A DNA stretch of 51,332 nt from an uncultured Clostridium sp. Lineage in GTDB: Bacteria > Bacillota > Clostridia > Lachnospirales > Lachnospiraceae. The DNA lies in the NCBI GenBank assembly GCA_947178445.1, contig CAMWYJ010000020.1, positions 1 through 51,332 of the forward strand, written 5' to 3'. A model generated the notes under the pieces. The model worked only from the letters and a program-made list of their open reading frames with translations. It ran no database searches and had not been told where the DNA came from. Positions 41,831 to 51,209 of this stretch are shown in pieces. The position numbers and the translations under genes are program-made. Numbering within the stretch: position 1 is the first letter of the stretch; each line of letters opens with the position of its first letter.

Positions 41831-43071
41831 CACCCTTCTGTATCTAAATGGTCAACCGGAAGATATACCGGAAGTCCGTTTTTATACTGTATCGTTGGCT
41901 CACCGGAAATAAGCGGTGCCAGATATTTAAAGAGTGCGGGAGTGATATCATTTCCAGCTTCATTAATCCATTCTCTTGGAACAGATTTTGCTTCATTCGC
42001 AATATTGTCGATGTCGGCATATTCAATCTCACACTTGTAAGGGGAATCGGAAATACGCTTTAGTGTCATCATGCATTTTGTATTGCCCTTAGAAGCTTCT
42101 ATGACAGCCTGTTTGCCAAGTGCTGCTGCTTCGTTTAGATCAGTCAGGGAAGAGCAGTGACCAGCGGCACGCTGTAATACGTTAATCTCAATAGAACGAC
42201 ATTTCACGTTGATTTCTTCCTTTATTATATATTCAAGGCATTTGCCGGTTCCGCTAAGCTGGGAATGACCAAACTGGTCATTTTTTGCAGTGGAAGCGCT
42301 GACATAGCGTCCTTTTTCATCACGGATTCCCTCGGAAACAGCGATAATGACATTGTTACGCCTGGCAAGCTGTGCCTTTACATCTGCCACGAATCGGTCT
42401 TTGTTAAATACTGCTTCTGGGAGATAGATGAGGTGTGGTGCAGTGTTGTATTCGTTGCGGGCGAGGGCAGAGGCAGCGGTTAGCCATCCTGCATCACGTC
42501 CCATGATCTCTAAAATGGTTACGCTTGGCACACTGTATATATAGGTGTCATGAGCAACCTCAAGAACGGATGTAGCTACATATTTTGCTGCCGAACCAAA
42601 ACCTGGTGTATGGTCGGTTACACACAAATCGTTATCAATGGTTTTGGGAATACCGATAATGCGGATATTACTGCCAATCTGTTCTCCATAGTGGGAAAGT
42701 TTCAGCACTGTATCCATGGAATCGTTTCCTCCAATATAGAAAAAAGCACCTATGTTATATTTTTTAAACTGGCTAAAGATGAATGTGTAGGTTGCATCAT
42801 CATCCTCATAGTCTGGGAGTTTGTATCGGCAGGAGCCAAGATACATGGCCGGTGAAACCTTAAGATTGTCCAAAAAATGGTCATTCTCAAGAAATCTTTC
42901 ATTCAGATTCATCAGATTATTCTGTAAAATTCCCAAGATGCCATAGATAGAGCCATATACCGTATCATATTCATCACTGTTTAAGACACCTTCGATCACA
43001 CCTGCCAGTGAGGCATTAATAGCAACTGTAGGACCGCCGGATTGAGCGATGAGCACATTCTTTTTTGACAT
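41830..43071 (-). CDS. pfp: diphosphate-dependent 6-phosphofructokinase
   Basis: 413 aa. It phosphorylates fructose 6-phosphate, most likely with PPi. The N-terminal AQSGGPTVAINAS is typical of the family. The phosphate-donor site reads GGNDSMDT and IPKTIDNDL: Asp in place of the Gly of ATP-PFK (GGDGS) and Lys in place of Gly in PGTIDND are the accepted markers of PPi specificity. MGRDAGWLTAASALAR is the substrate loop. The ATG at 43071 has AAGGAG 8 bases upstream on the minus strand; an in-frame ATG at 43092 is rejected. The stop codon abuts repeat element C. Confidence 0.9.
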   Translation of the reverse strand: MSKKNVLIAQSGGPTVAINASLAGVIEGVLNSDEYDTVYGSIYGILGILQNNLMNLNERFLENDHFLDNLKVSPAMYLGSCRYKLPDYEDDDATYTFIFSQFKKYNIGAFFYIGGNDSMDTVLKLSHYGEQIGSNIRIIGIPKTIDNDLCVTDHTPGFGSAAKYVATSVLEVAHDTYIYSVPSVTILEIMGRDAGWLTAASALARNEYNTAPHLIYLPEAVFNKDRFVADVKAQLARRNNVIIAVSEGIRDEKGRYVSASTAKNDQFGHSQLSGTGKCLEYIIKEEINVKCRSIEINVLQRAAGHCSSLTDLNEAAALGKQAVIEASKGNTKCMMTLKRISDSPYKCEIEYADIDNIANEAKSVPREWINEAGNDITPALFKYLAPLISGEPTIQYKNGLPVYLPVDHLDTEG

Positions 43072-43216
43072 TGGTAATCTCCTTTGTAACATTAATTTTA
43101 TACAAACTATAATATCATTATGATACTTGAAATATACGGAAAACTCAAGAAGAAATTATATTAGTGATTATGATAGAAATGGATAAGAGAATATCTAATA
43201 TTATGTAAATTAGCTA

Positions 43217-43245
43217 TTGTATTTTTTCCTGATATGATGTATAAT
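43217..43245 (+). promoter_or_regulatory. promoter of the 6S-like RNA
   Basis: TTGTAT (43217-43222), 17-nt spacer, TATAAT (43240-43245). Predicted start near 43252. Confidence 0.6.
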
Positions 43246-43264
43246 TTATTTAGATTTAAGGTAT

Positions 43265-43465
43265 GTTAAGAATGTAGAACTTCTGGGGTGTTCGGCAACT
43301 CTTGTAATTTTGAACCTACATTTATTTTTATGGGATACCGATATTTACTTGAAGATGTCAGGCCGGCATGAATCGGAAGACAGAGGCATGTGTGAGGTTG
43401 CCCACCTAGCTTGGCTAGGAGTCAAAATACAGGAATCGGCATCGCCGGTTGTTCTACTCTTATAG
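43265..43465 (+). ncRNA. ssrS: structured RNA, probably 6S RNA
   Basis: About 190-200 nt, non-coding, with its own promoter. The ends pair: AAGA-AT-GTAGAAC (43269-43280) with GTTCTAC-TCTT (43451-43461), extended inward by CTGG-GGTG against CATCG-CCGG. The 5' part has TGTTCGGCAAC and CCGATATTT, both resembling segments of known 6S RNAs. A perfect CCTAGC-TTG-GCTAGG hairpin lies near 43407-43421. The size, closing stem and large open central region fit 6S RNA, which binds the sigma-A RNA polymerase holoenzyme. This is from recollection of the family; a covariance search would decide. The rest of the gap to 43768 has only a likely terminator. Confidence 0.55.
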
Positions 43466-43604
43466 ACAAACATTTTCTAAAAGCAGGAGAGTTTTTAGGG
43501 GATGAAACAACGAATGAAAAAAGAACAGGCTACATACGATAAATTTATTATATACATAGGAACATGAATATACGAATGAGTTACATAATTACAAAAGAGA
43601 AGAG

Positions 43605-43656
43605 AGCAGCATTTAGACAGTAAGAGCATTTGCCCGGTCTGATTGCTGCTTTGTTC
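43605..43656 (+). terminator. terminator-like hairpin in the gap before the SpoIID-like gene
   Basis: AGCAGCA...TAGAC (43605-43618) pairs with GTCTGAT-TGCTGCT (43637-43650), followed by TTGTT. It may end the 6S-like transcript or a readthrough product. Confidence 0.5.
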
Positions 43657-43768
43657 ATGTTTGGCATTGGTATTTGCTTTTGCTTGATAGAATTCTTGTC
43701 GGATTATCATTTATGTAGTAAACTAATACAACGGATATAAAACAAACTGTTCTAAGAAGGAGAGAACA

Positions 43769-46072
43769 ATGCGAGGAAAGAATAGAGAGATGAGAGTTAA
43801 AAAAAAGAAAAAAATATGGCCGCTTATTCTTGGGATTTTTGTGGTGATCGGTTTGGCTGGCGGCGTTTTCATAAAGACACTGGTAACGGATGAGAAGACA
43901 AATGGTATGACGATAACAAATTCGGAGGCAATCCGATTGATCAGCTATCTTGGAGTGGGGGGATATGATTATCCGGATAAGCTTGGTTCAGCCTTTACCG
44001 TGAAGGAGGCAAGAAAACTGTTTGAGGCAGCAGGTGCGGATATGGCAAAGGCAGAGATTTCTATTGAACATACCCCGGGCTTTGTACCGCTTACTCGTAC
44101 ACAGTTTGAAAGCCTTTATGAAACACTGATTGAAGAACTCCAATTAGACAGACTGTTTAGCACAAATTTGTACATATATGATATAGACAGTTCCAACGAC
44201 AAAGAAATTGATGGAACTGTTTATGAAATTGTGAACACGAATGGTGGTGATTACTATATGGAAAAGGACTATGGTATGAACCGTGATTATATTGGAAAAG
44301 TGGTTAAGCTGTATGTTTCAAATAATGAAATCATTCTTTGCCTTGGGGAGAGCAAAGAAGATGTTGTTATAAAGAATACATATGTATCCGGCATCAGTGA
44401 TGGTGAAGATGGAAAAGAGCTGCTTTGTTATGTAAATGGCACGATGCAGCGTCTGCCATTTGCATCAAAAGATGCAGTGCCGGTAGAAGATACAGAGAAT
44501 TATTTAGCAGATATTAACATAAGTAATAGGGGAGTCACCGGTGTGACAAATCATTTAAAGGAGTTGGTTCCAGCAAAGGTTACTGCTTATCAGGGTGGCT
44601 GTGTCAGTGTGGAGGGATATGAAGAACCGTTATATCTTTCGGACAGTTTTCATGTGTATAAGACAAATGGAACATTTAAAGCCATGAAGTCTGCCGGAAC
44701 CCTGATTGGTTACAGCCAGGTCTCTTTATATATTGTGGATAGCATAGTGGAGGCTGCATTAATAACGGAGGATATTTATGCAAAGAATATACGGGTACTG
44801 ATTAATAATACGGATTATACAAGCCTTTATCATAATGGAGTCAATATTACATCCGACACTGCATTTACAGTATCTTACGGTGACACTGTTGAAGAGTATG
44901 AGGCTGGAGAGCGGATTGAATACCGGAACGGAAGTAAAGAGTTTGCAGGAGGTAATATTAGAATCTGTTCAAAGGAGGAAGAGGGCAGGATTACCATTTC
45001 CTCTGTTAAGCGACAGTATGGGGAACCTTCCTATCGGGGAACGATAGAGCTGGCAAAGGATGATAAAGGAGTGTTGGTGATTAATGAGCTTTCTGTTGAA
45101 CAGTATTTATATGGTGTGGTTCCAAGTGAAATGCCGGTTTCTTATGAGATGGAGGCATTGAAAGCGCAGGCAATCTGTGCGAGAGCCTATGCGTATCGGC
45201 AGATGGAGGGAGAAACATATGCAGAATATGGAGCACATTTAGATGATAGCATATCCAGCCAGGTATATAATAATGTGGAGGAGGATGAAAGGGCAGTTTT
45301 TGCTGTGGATGACACATATGGTGTTGTTCCTTGCTATAATGATTCTGTTATTGAAGCATTTTTCTTTTCCACCTCATGTGGAACGACCAGTAATAATAGT
45401 GTCGTATGGGGTGGCAATCCGGAGGCCTATCTGTTAGATACGATGGAAACAGAACTGAATGATTTGGCAAATTTGGAAAACGAAGAAAGCTTCCGGTCAT
45501 TTATAAATGGAGAGCTGGGGACAGGATTTATTGAGGAGGATGAACCGTTTTTTAGATGGGAAGTATCCTTTACGAAGGATAAAATGACAAAAGCAGTGAA
45601 TGACCATTTATATGATCGGATTCAGGTGATGCCAGAAAAGATTCTTGCGAAGAATGCAAATGGTGATTATGAAAAAAAGTCCATAAAATCCATCGGAGAT
45701 GTGGTAAGTGTTGAGGTGACAAAGCGGGGAAGCAGCGGAATCATAGAAGAAATGATTATTACAGGAACTGCGGAGACGATTTTGGTTATGGGGCAGGCGA
45801 ATGCGAGAGCGCTGTTATGTCCGGAAGGTATCATAATCCGAAAACAGGATGGTTCAACAGTGACTGGCTGGTCCTCACTTCCGAGTGCATATTTTTACGT
45901 GGAAGAGAGCAATGGGTTTACGCTCCATGGAGGTGGATTTGGTCATGGTGTGGGCTTAAGCCAGAATGGTGCAAATGACATGGCAAAGCTTGGATATACC
46001 GCAAGTGATATTATCGCACATTACTATACTGCAGTGGAGCTTAAGGATATGTATAAAATGATGGGAAAATAG
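43769..46072 (+). CDS. SpoIID/LytB-domain protein with long N-terminal region
   Basis: 767 aa. One N-terminal membrane anchor (about residues 15-35, WPLILGIFVVIGLAGGVFI) follows a very basic start. Residues 40-400 are an extracytoplasmic region with repeated beta-rich segments, not recognised. The SpoIID/LytB domain is about 415-750, with VEQYLYGVVPSEMP, EALKAQAICARAYAY, FFFSTSCGTTSNN and the C-terminal GGGFGHGVGLSQNGAN. SpoIID proteins are lytic transglycosylases acting on denuded glycan strands; LytB-type ones modify amidases. SD AAGGAGAG precedes the ATG. It is followed 16 bases later by the YihY-like gene. Confidence 0.88.
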   Translation: MRGKNREMRVKKKKKIWPLILGIFVVIGLAGGVFIKTLVTDEKTNGMTITNSEAIRLISYLGVGGYDYPDKLGSAFTVKEARKLFEAAGADMAKAEISIEHTPGFVPLTRTQFESLYETLIEELQLDRLFSTNLYIYDIDSSNDKEIDGTVYEIVNTNGGDYYMEKDYGMNRDYIGKVVKLYVSNNEIILCLGESKEDVVIKNTYVSGISDGEDGKELLCYVNGTMQRLPFASKDAVPVEDTENYLADINISNRGVTGVTNHLKELVPAKVTAYQGGCVSVEGYEEPLYLSDSFHVYKTNGTFKAMKSAGTLIGYSQVSLYIVDSIVEAALITEDIYAKNIRVLINNTDYTSLYHNGVNITSDTAFTVSYGDTVEEYEAGERIEYRNGSKEFAGGNIRICSKEEEGRITISSVKRQYGEPSYRGTIELAKDDKGVLVINELSVEQYLYGVVPSEMPVSYEMEALKAQAICARAYAYRQMEGETYAEYGAHLDDSISSQVYNNVEEDERAVFAVDDTYGVVPCYNDSVIEAFFFSTSCGTTSNNSVVWGGNPEAYLLDTMETELNDLANLENEESFRSFINGELGTGFIEEDEPFFRWEVSFTKDKMTKAVNDHLYDRIQVMPEKILAKNANGDYEKKSIKSIGDVVSVEVTKRGSSGIIEEMIITGTAETILVMGQANARALLCPEGIIIRKQDGSTVTGWSSLPSAYFYVEESNGFTLHGGGFGHGVGLSQNGANDMAKLGYTASDIIAHYYTAVELKDMYKMMGK

Positions 46073-46088
46073 TCTATAGGGAGGGAGT

Positions 46089-47006
46089 ATGGAAAAGCTT
46101 GGTGATGAAAAGCCAAACAAAAAAATCAAGATATTGTTACGATATGTATATAAATTTGGCTGTATGATTAGCGATAATTATACAGCAGCATGTGCCGCAC
46201 AGGCAGCGTTTTTTATATTGCTTTCGATTGTACCGCTTATTTCTATGGTATTAGCGGTGGCAACGTATCTGCCATTTAACCAGCAGGACGTATTGGATTT
46301 ATTGATAAAAGTGATTCCAAATGACGTTATGCCGTATGTACAGGATATTATCAGTGATCTTTATGGAAGGGCGAGCAAGACAGTAATTTCTATTTCTGTG
46401 ATAGCGCTGCTTTGGTCTGCATCCAGAGGAATTGTATCCCTGATGGATGGTTTTAACAGTATGTATCAGATACGAAGTGAGAGAAATATGGTGGAAAACA
46501 GGGTCATTGCAATCGCCTACACCGTCATTTTTATCATCGTTTTTGCCCTGATGATGACGTTTTATGTATGGGTGAGCCATTACTATAAGGGATATATCAA
46601 GGATGTATTTGAAATTGGAACAGTACTTCGCGAGGTATTTTTGCTGATACGGTATTTGCTGGGATGGCTTTTGTTTTATTTTTTTATTCTGATGTTGTTT
46701 GTGATACTGCCCGGTGGTTTTGGAATACCGATGGGAAAAGAGGAACATCTGAAGCTGAAGGAGCGTGTAAAAAGTCAGGCACCAGGAGCAGCATTTGCAT
46801 CTGTGGCATGGTTAGTGGTTACCCAGGGAGTGAAACTATACCTTAAATACTTTTCAAGCTATTCGGTTATGTACGGTTCGCTTGCAGGAATCGTGATTGC
46901 CATGCTGTGGCTGTATTTTTGTATGTATGCATTGTTTATCGGAGCTGTGATTAATTACCTATTGTCGAAAGGCTACTTGACACGGGTAAAAAAAATGTTA
47001 CAATAG
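46089..47006 (+). CDS. YihY/BrkB-family membrane protein
   Basis: 305 aa with six hydrophobic helices (about residues 40-62, 95-115, 138-160, 185-210, 232-250, 255-285). Family hallmarks include AAQAAFFILLSIVPLISM near the N-terminus, LLWSASRGIVSLMDGFNSMY near 105-125, and PGAAFASVAWLV followed by YGSLAGIVIAMLWLYFCMYALFIGAVIN. The function is uncertain; the family was once called RNase BN. The SD is GGAGGG. The last 30 bases hold the promoter for the pheS leader (TTGACA at 46977), so this 3' end is bifunctional. Confidence 0.88.
   Translation: MEKLGDEKPNKKIKILLRYVYKFGCMISDNYTAACAAQAAFFILLSIVPLISMVLAVATYLPFNQQDVLDLLIKVIPNDVMPYVQDIISDLYGRASKTVISISVIALLWSASRGIVSLMDGFNSMYQIRSERNMVENRVIAIAYTVIFIIVFALMMTFYVWVSHYYKGYIKDVFEIGTVLREVFLLIRYLLGWLLFYFFILMLFVILPGGFGIPMGKEEHLKLKERVKSQAPGAAFASVAWLVVTQGVKLYLKYFSSYSVMYGSLAGIVIAMLWLYFCMYALFIGAVINYLLSKGYLTRVKKMLQ
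46977..47004 (+). promoter_or_regulatory. promoter of the T-box pheST operon, inside the yihY 3' end
   Basis: TTGACA (46977-46982), 16-nt spacer, TACAAT (46999-47004). The last T of the -10 is the first base of the upstream stop codon TAG. Confidence 0.75.
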
Positions 47007-47010
47007 AGAG

Positions 47011-47350
47011 TAGTTTATGTGTAATCATGAATGTGTAAGTATATCAGACATGGTTTTTTATATAGCAGATGAAGAAAATAAGAATTGGCAGGAATGGTGC
47101 AAAAGAATAGTATGTTCTACCAGAGAGGGATTGCCATCGGCTGGAAGCAATCTTTAGTCCGCATATTATTTTAATTTCACACCGGAGCTTTTAAACTGAA
47201 GAGTTGGCAATTGATAAAAGATTGTGGATTTGGTAGGTTTAGACGGGTCATGAACGTTATAACATGACAAAGTGTCAGGATGGATATTCTGGAAACTGGG
47301 TGGTACCGCGGCTATAAGCTCGTCCCAATATATGGGGCGGGCTTTTTTCT
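47011..47350 (+). promoter_or_regulatory. T-box riboswitch, phenylalanine specificity
   Basis: The T-box core GGGTGGTACCGCGG is at 47298-47311. The terminator GCTCGTCCC (47318-47326) / GGGGCGGGC (47334-47342) with TTTTTT follows. Stem I features upstream include AGAGAGGGATTGCC...GGCTGGAAGCAATCT near 47126-47153. The likely specifier codon is TTC (Phe) at 47176-47178 in AATTTCACACC. Uncharged tRNA-Phe should stabilise the antiterminator and allow pheST expression. Confidence 0.92.
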
Positions 47351-47482
47351 ATAAAACCGTAACCCGGATGAAGCAAAGCGGAACCGAGGCAGCATGGCAA
47401 AAGAGGAAGAGAATATGTAAAATGTATAGTTTGGAAGACATTCAACTTCCATTAATATAGAAAAAATAAAAGGAGATAAATC

Positions 47483-48502
47483 ATGAAAGAAAAACTGGAA
47501 GCGATTAAAGCAGATGCGCTTGCAAAAATAAGCGAAGCAAAGGATTTAGATGCATTAAATGACATCAAAGTTGCAGTTCTTGGCAAGAAAGGTGAACTTA
47601 CGGCAGTCCTTAAAAGTATGAAAGAGGTAGCACCAGAAGAGCGTCCGATGGTCGGGCAGATGGTAAATGAAGCAAGAGCTGCCATTGAGGAAAAGCTTGA
47701 GGAGGAGCGTGCCAAGGTAGCAAAGATGCTGCGTACCGAGAAAATGAAACGGGAGACGATTGATGTAACTTTGCCAGGCAAAAAGAATATCCGTGGACAC
47801 AGACATCCGAATCAGATTGCATTAGAGGATTTAGAGAGAGTATTTATCGGTATGGGATATGAGGTTGTGGAAGGTCCGGAGGTTGAATACGATAAGTATA
47901 ATTTTGAACTTTTGAATATTCCTGCGAATCATCCTGCAAAGGATGAACAGGATACATTCTATATCAATAAGGAAATATTACTCCGCACTCAGACTTCTCC
48001 TGTTCAGGCGAGAATTATGGAAAAGGGAAATCTTCCTATCCGTATTATTTCTGCCGGACGAGTATTCCGTGCAGATGAAGTGGATGCAACCCATTCTCCA
48101 TCCTTCCACCAGGTAGAGGGGCTTGTCATTGACAAAAATATTACGATGGCGGACTTAAAAGGGACATTGGCACAGTTTGCAAGGGAATTCTTTGGCGAGA
48201 AAACGCAGGTAAAATTTAGACCACATCACTTTCCATTTACAGAGCCATCTGCGGAGGTAGATATCACATGTTTTAAGTGTGGAGGCAAAGGCTGCCGTAT
48301 GTGTAAGGGGAGTGGCTGGATTGAGATTCTTGGCTGTGGTATGGTACATCCGCATGTTTTAGAAATGTGTGGCATTGATCCAAAGGAATATCAGGGCTTT
48401 GCATTTGGTATCGGGTTAGAGCGTGTGACACTTCTCAAGTATGAAATTGACGATATGAGACTTCTTTATGAGAACGATGTAAGATTCCTTAATCAGTTTT
48501 AG
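47483..48502 (+). CDS. pheS: phenylalanine--tRNA ligase alpha subunit
   Basis: 339 aa, class II synthetase. The N-terminal coiled coil is about residues 1-85. Motif-bearing segments: HPNQIALEDLERVFIGMGYEVVEGPEVE split around residue 110-135, DEQDTFYI, LRTQTSPVQAR, FRADEVDATHSPSFHQVEGL (about 190-210), and the C-terminal GFAFGIGLERVTLLKY. It forms an alpha2-beta2 enzyme with PheT. SD AAAGGAG lies upstream of the ATG. It is controlled by the T-box leader. Confidence 0.97.
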   Translation: MKEKLEAIKADALAKISEAKDLDALNDIKVAVLGKKGELTAVLKSMKEVAPEERPMVGQMVNEARAAIEEKLEEERAKVAKMLRTEKMKRETIDVTLPGKKNIRGHRHPNQIALEDLERVFIGMGYEVVEGPEVEYDKYNFELLNIPANHPAKDEQDTFYINKEILLRTQTSPVQARIMEKGNLPIRIISAGRVFRADEVDATHSPSFHQVEGLVIDKNITMADLKGTLAQFAREFFGEKTQVKFRPHHFPFTEPSAEVDITCFKCGGKGCRMCKGSGWIEILGCGMVHPHVLEMCGIDPKEYQGFAFGIGLERVTLLKYEIDDMRLLYENDVRFLNQF

Positions 48503-48614
48503 AATATGAAAAATAAGGGATGATATTATGAAAAGAACACGAATGAAAGTCTTTCAGAATGAATGTGATAGGTAAATTATAAAAAGTAATAAAGACAGAA
48601 AGGAATAGATAATT

Positions 48615-51041
48615 ATGAATACACCATTATCATGGATTAAAGCGTATGTTCCAGACCTTGATGTGGACGTACAGGAATTTGTAGACCGTATGACCTTGTC
48701 TGGTTCCCATGTGGAGGGATATGAAAAGAAGGACAAGAATTTAGAGAAGATTGTAGCAGGTAAGATTGAGAGCATTGAGAAACACCCGGATGCAGATAAG
48801 CTTGTGGTCTGTCAGGTAAATATCGGCTCGGAGACGATTCAGATTGTAACGGGTGCAAAGAATGTAAAAGAGGGTGATGTGGTTCCTGTTGTATTAGATG
48901 GTGGTAAGGTAGCGGCAGCCCATGGAGATGATACAGAATATCCGGATGGCATTAAGATTAAGAAGGGGAAACTCCGTGGTGTAGAAAGTAACGGTATGAT
49001 GTGCGGTATTGAGGAGTTAGGCTCTTCCAGGGATTTTTATCCGGAGGCACCGGAGGATGGTGTTTATGTATTTTTACCGGAGTCAGGAGTTAAGCCGGGA
49101 GATGATGCCATAAAGGCATTGGGCTTAGATGATACGGTGGTAGAATATGAGATCACCTCGAACCGTGTAGACTGTTTTTCCATGATTGGTATGGCGAGAG
49201 AGGCAGCGGCAACCTTTAATAAGCCATTTTATCCACCGGTCGTAACCGTGAAGGCAAATGACAAGGATGTAAATGATTTTATCAAGGTTACGGTAGAGGA
49301 TAATGACTTATGTACCCGTTACTGTGCAAGAGTAGTGGAAAACATTAAGATCGGACCTTCGCCAAAGTGGATGCAGGACCGCTTAAAAGCCATGGGAATC
49401 CGTTCCATCAACAATCTGGTAGATATCACGAACTATATTATGGAAGAATATGGACAGCCGATGCATGCTTATGATCTGGATACGATTGCAAAGCATGAGA
49501 TTATTGTAAAGCGTGCAGCAGATGGAGATACTTTTACGACATTGGACGGACAGGAACGTAAACTGGACTCCGGTGTGCTCATGATTTGTGACGGGGAAAA
49601 AGAGGTTGGTATCGCTGGTATCATGGGTGGTGAAAATTCCATGATTACGGATGATGTAAAGACGGTGCTATTTGAGGCGGCCTGCTTTGATGGCACGAAT
49701 ATCCGTCTGGCATCTAAGCGAATCGGTTTGCAGACAGATGCATCCTTTAAGTTTACGAAGGGATTGGATCCTAATACAGCGATTGAAGCAATTAACAGAG
49801 CCTGCCAGTTAGTAGAGGAAATGGGATGTGGACAGGTCGTAGGCGGTGTTGTGGATGTATATTCCAACCCTGTAAAGGAAAAGGTTCTGCCGTTTGAGCC
49901 AGAGAGATACAACAATCTGCTTGGCACCGATATTTCCAAAGAAGATATGTTAGAGTACTTTAAAAAATTGGGTCTCATATATAATGAAGCAGATAATACC
50001 CTTACTATTCCCACTTTCCGGCAGGATCTCGGATGTATGGCGGATTTAGCGGAAGAGGTGGCAAGATTTTATGGCTATGATAATATTCCGGTCTCCCTGC
50101 CAAGAGGTGAGGCTACTGTTGGTAAGAAGCCATTTAACCAGAGAGTGGAGGATGTGGCAAGAGAGATTTGTGAGCGCAATGGATTCTCTGGTGGTATGAC
50201 CTATTCCTTTGAAAGTCCAAAGGTATTTGATAAACTATTGTTAGCACCGGATGCTTCGCAGCGGAATGCAATCGTAATCTCAAACCCGCTTGGTGAGGAT
50301 TTTTCGATTATGCGAACGGTATCCTTAAACGGTATGCTGACTTCTCTTGCAACCAATTATAACAGAAGAAATAAGACGGCAAGACTTTATGAACTTGGAA
50401 ACATTTATATTCCAAAGTCTCTTCCGCTTACAGAGCTTCCGGATGAAAGGATGAGGCTTACGCTGGGGATGTATGGAGACGGAGATTTCTTTACCTTAAA
50501 AGGTGCAGTAGAAGAAATCTTTGAAAAGCTTGGTATTGCCGGACAGGTTGATTTTGAACCATGTAGTGATATCCCTTATCTGCATCCGGGACGTCAGGCA
50601 AAGATGGTAAAAGGTAAGCTCTCTCTTGGTCTGATGGGGCAGGTTCATCCTGAGGTGGGTGATAACTATAACATGAAGACAGAAGCATATGTGGCGGTTC
50701 TTAACATGGATGTGCTTACAATGCTTGCACGCTTTGACCGCAAGTATGAGGGTATTGCCAAGTATCCTGCAAGTACAAGGGACCTGTCTATGGTGATGGA
50801 TAAGAGCTTATTTGTAGGACAGATTGAGCATGTTATTACCCAAAATGCCGGTAAGATATTAGAAAGCCTGGAACTTTTTGATGTATATGAAGGTGAGCAG
50901 GTTGGCGCTGGAAAGAAATCAGTAGCATTCTCCCTGATTTTCCGTGCAAAGGACAGAAATCTGGAATCTGCCGAGGTAGACAAGGCAGTGGAAAAGGTGC
51001 TTGATGCACTTAAGAAGATGGGTATTGAGCTTAGAGCATAG
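48615..51041 (+). CDS. pheT: phenylalanine--tRNA ligase beta subunit
   Basis: 808 aa, the usual length. Domains in order: N-terminal (PLSWIKAYV), tRNA-binding OB fold (about residues 40-155, HPDADKLVVCQVNIG), B3/4 editing domain (about 210-390, with SINNLVDITNY and QPMHAYDLD), B5 (about 405-475), catalytic-like core (about 490-680), and the FDX-ACB anticodon-binding domain at the C-terminus (KYPASTRDLSMVMD). SD AAAGGAAT is upstream. The 112-bp gap after pheS holds a possible 15-codon ORF but no terminator. Confidence 0.97.
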   Translation: MNTPLSWIKAYVPDLDVDVQEFVDRMTLSGSHVEGYEKKDKNLEKIVAGKIESIEKHPDADKLVVCQVNIGSETIQIVTGAKNVKEGDVVPVVLDGGKVAAAHGDDTEYPDGIKIKKGKLRGVESNGMMCGIEELGSSRDFYPEAPEDGVYVFLPESGVKPGDDAIKALGLDDTVVEYEITSNRVDCFSMIGMAREAAATFNKPFYPPVVTVKANDKDVNDFIKVTVEDNDLCTRYCARVVENIKIGPSPKWMQDRLKAMGIRSINNLVDITNYIMEEYGQPMHAYDLDTIAKHEIIVKRAADGDTFTTLDGQERKLDSGVLMICDGEKEVGIAGIMGGENSMITDDVKTVLFEAACFDGTNIRLASKRIGLQTDASFKFTKGLDPNTAIEAINRACQLVEEMGCGQVVGGVVDVYSNPVKEKVLPFEPERYNNLLGTDISKEDMLEYFKKLGLIYNEADNTLTIPTFRQDLGCMADLAEEVARFYGYDNIPVSLPRGEATVGKKPFNQRVEDVAREICERNGFSGGMTYSFESPKVFDKLLLAPDASQRNAIVISNPLGEDFSIMRTVSLNGMLTSLATNYNRRNKTARLYELGNIYIPKSLPLTELPDERMRLTLGMYGDGDFFTLKGAVEEIFEKLGIAGQVDFEPCSDIPYLHPGRQAKMVKGKLSLGLMGQVHPEVGDNYNMKTEAYVAVLNMDVLTMLARFDRKYEGIAKYPASTRDLSMVMDKSLFVGQIEHVITQNAGKILESLELFDVYEGEQVGAGKKSVAFSLIFRAKDRNLESAEVDKAVEKVLDALKKMGIELRA

Positions 51042-51120
51042 GCTTTGAAGAAAGAAAACCGTCAACGTGTTATATCATTTGTTATAAAATTCTGGTAACT
51101 ATAAACCGGAATCAGAAAGC

Positions 51121-51176
51121 AATCCACCTCTTTTGCCTCTTAAATGACTGTGAGAAGCAAAAGAGGTGGATTTTTG
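51121..51176 (+). terminator. intrinsic terminator after pheT
   Basis: AATCCACCTCTTTTGC (51121-51136) pairs with GCAAAAGAGGTGGATT (51157-51172), followed by TTTG. Confidence 0.9.
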
Positions 51177-51190
51177 ACACGAATTCTTTT

Positions 51191-51209
51191 TTGTAAACAC
51201 TGTTTACAA
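51191..51209. promoter_or_regulatory. perfect operator-like palindrome
   Basis: TTGTAAACA-C-TGTTTACAA, 9-bp arms around one base. A TATAAT lies at 51325-51330 near the window end. It is probably a regulator site for a gene beyond the window; the regulator is unknown. Confidence 0.5.

Noticed and set aside
43495..43710. Minus-strand ORF of 71 codons in the gap after the 6S-like RNA
   Set aside because: No SD, unusual composition, and it crosses a terminator-like hairpin.
48528..48575. A 15-codon ORF between pheS and pheT with a fair SD
   Set aside because: Too short to judge. It may only keep ribosomes on the mRNA between the two genes, and no conserved feature is visible.
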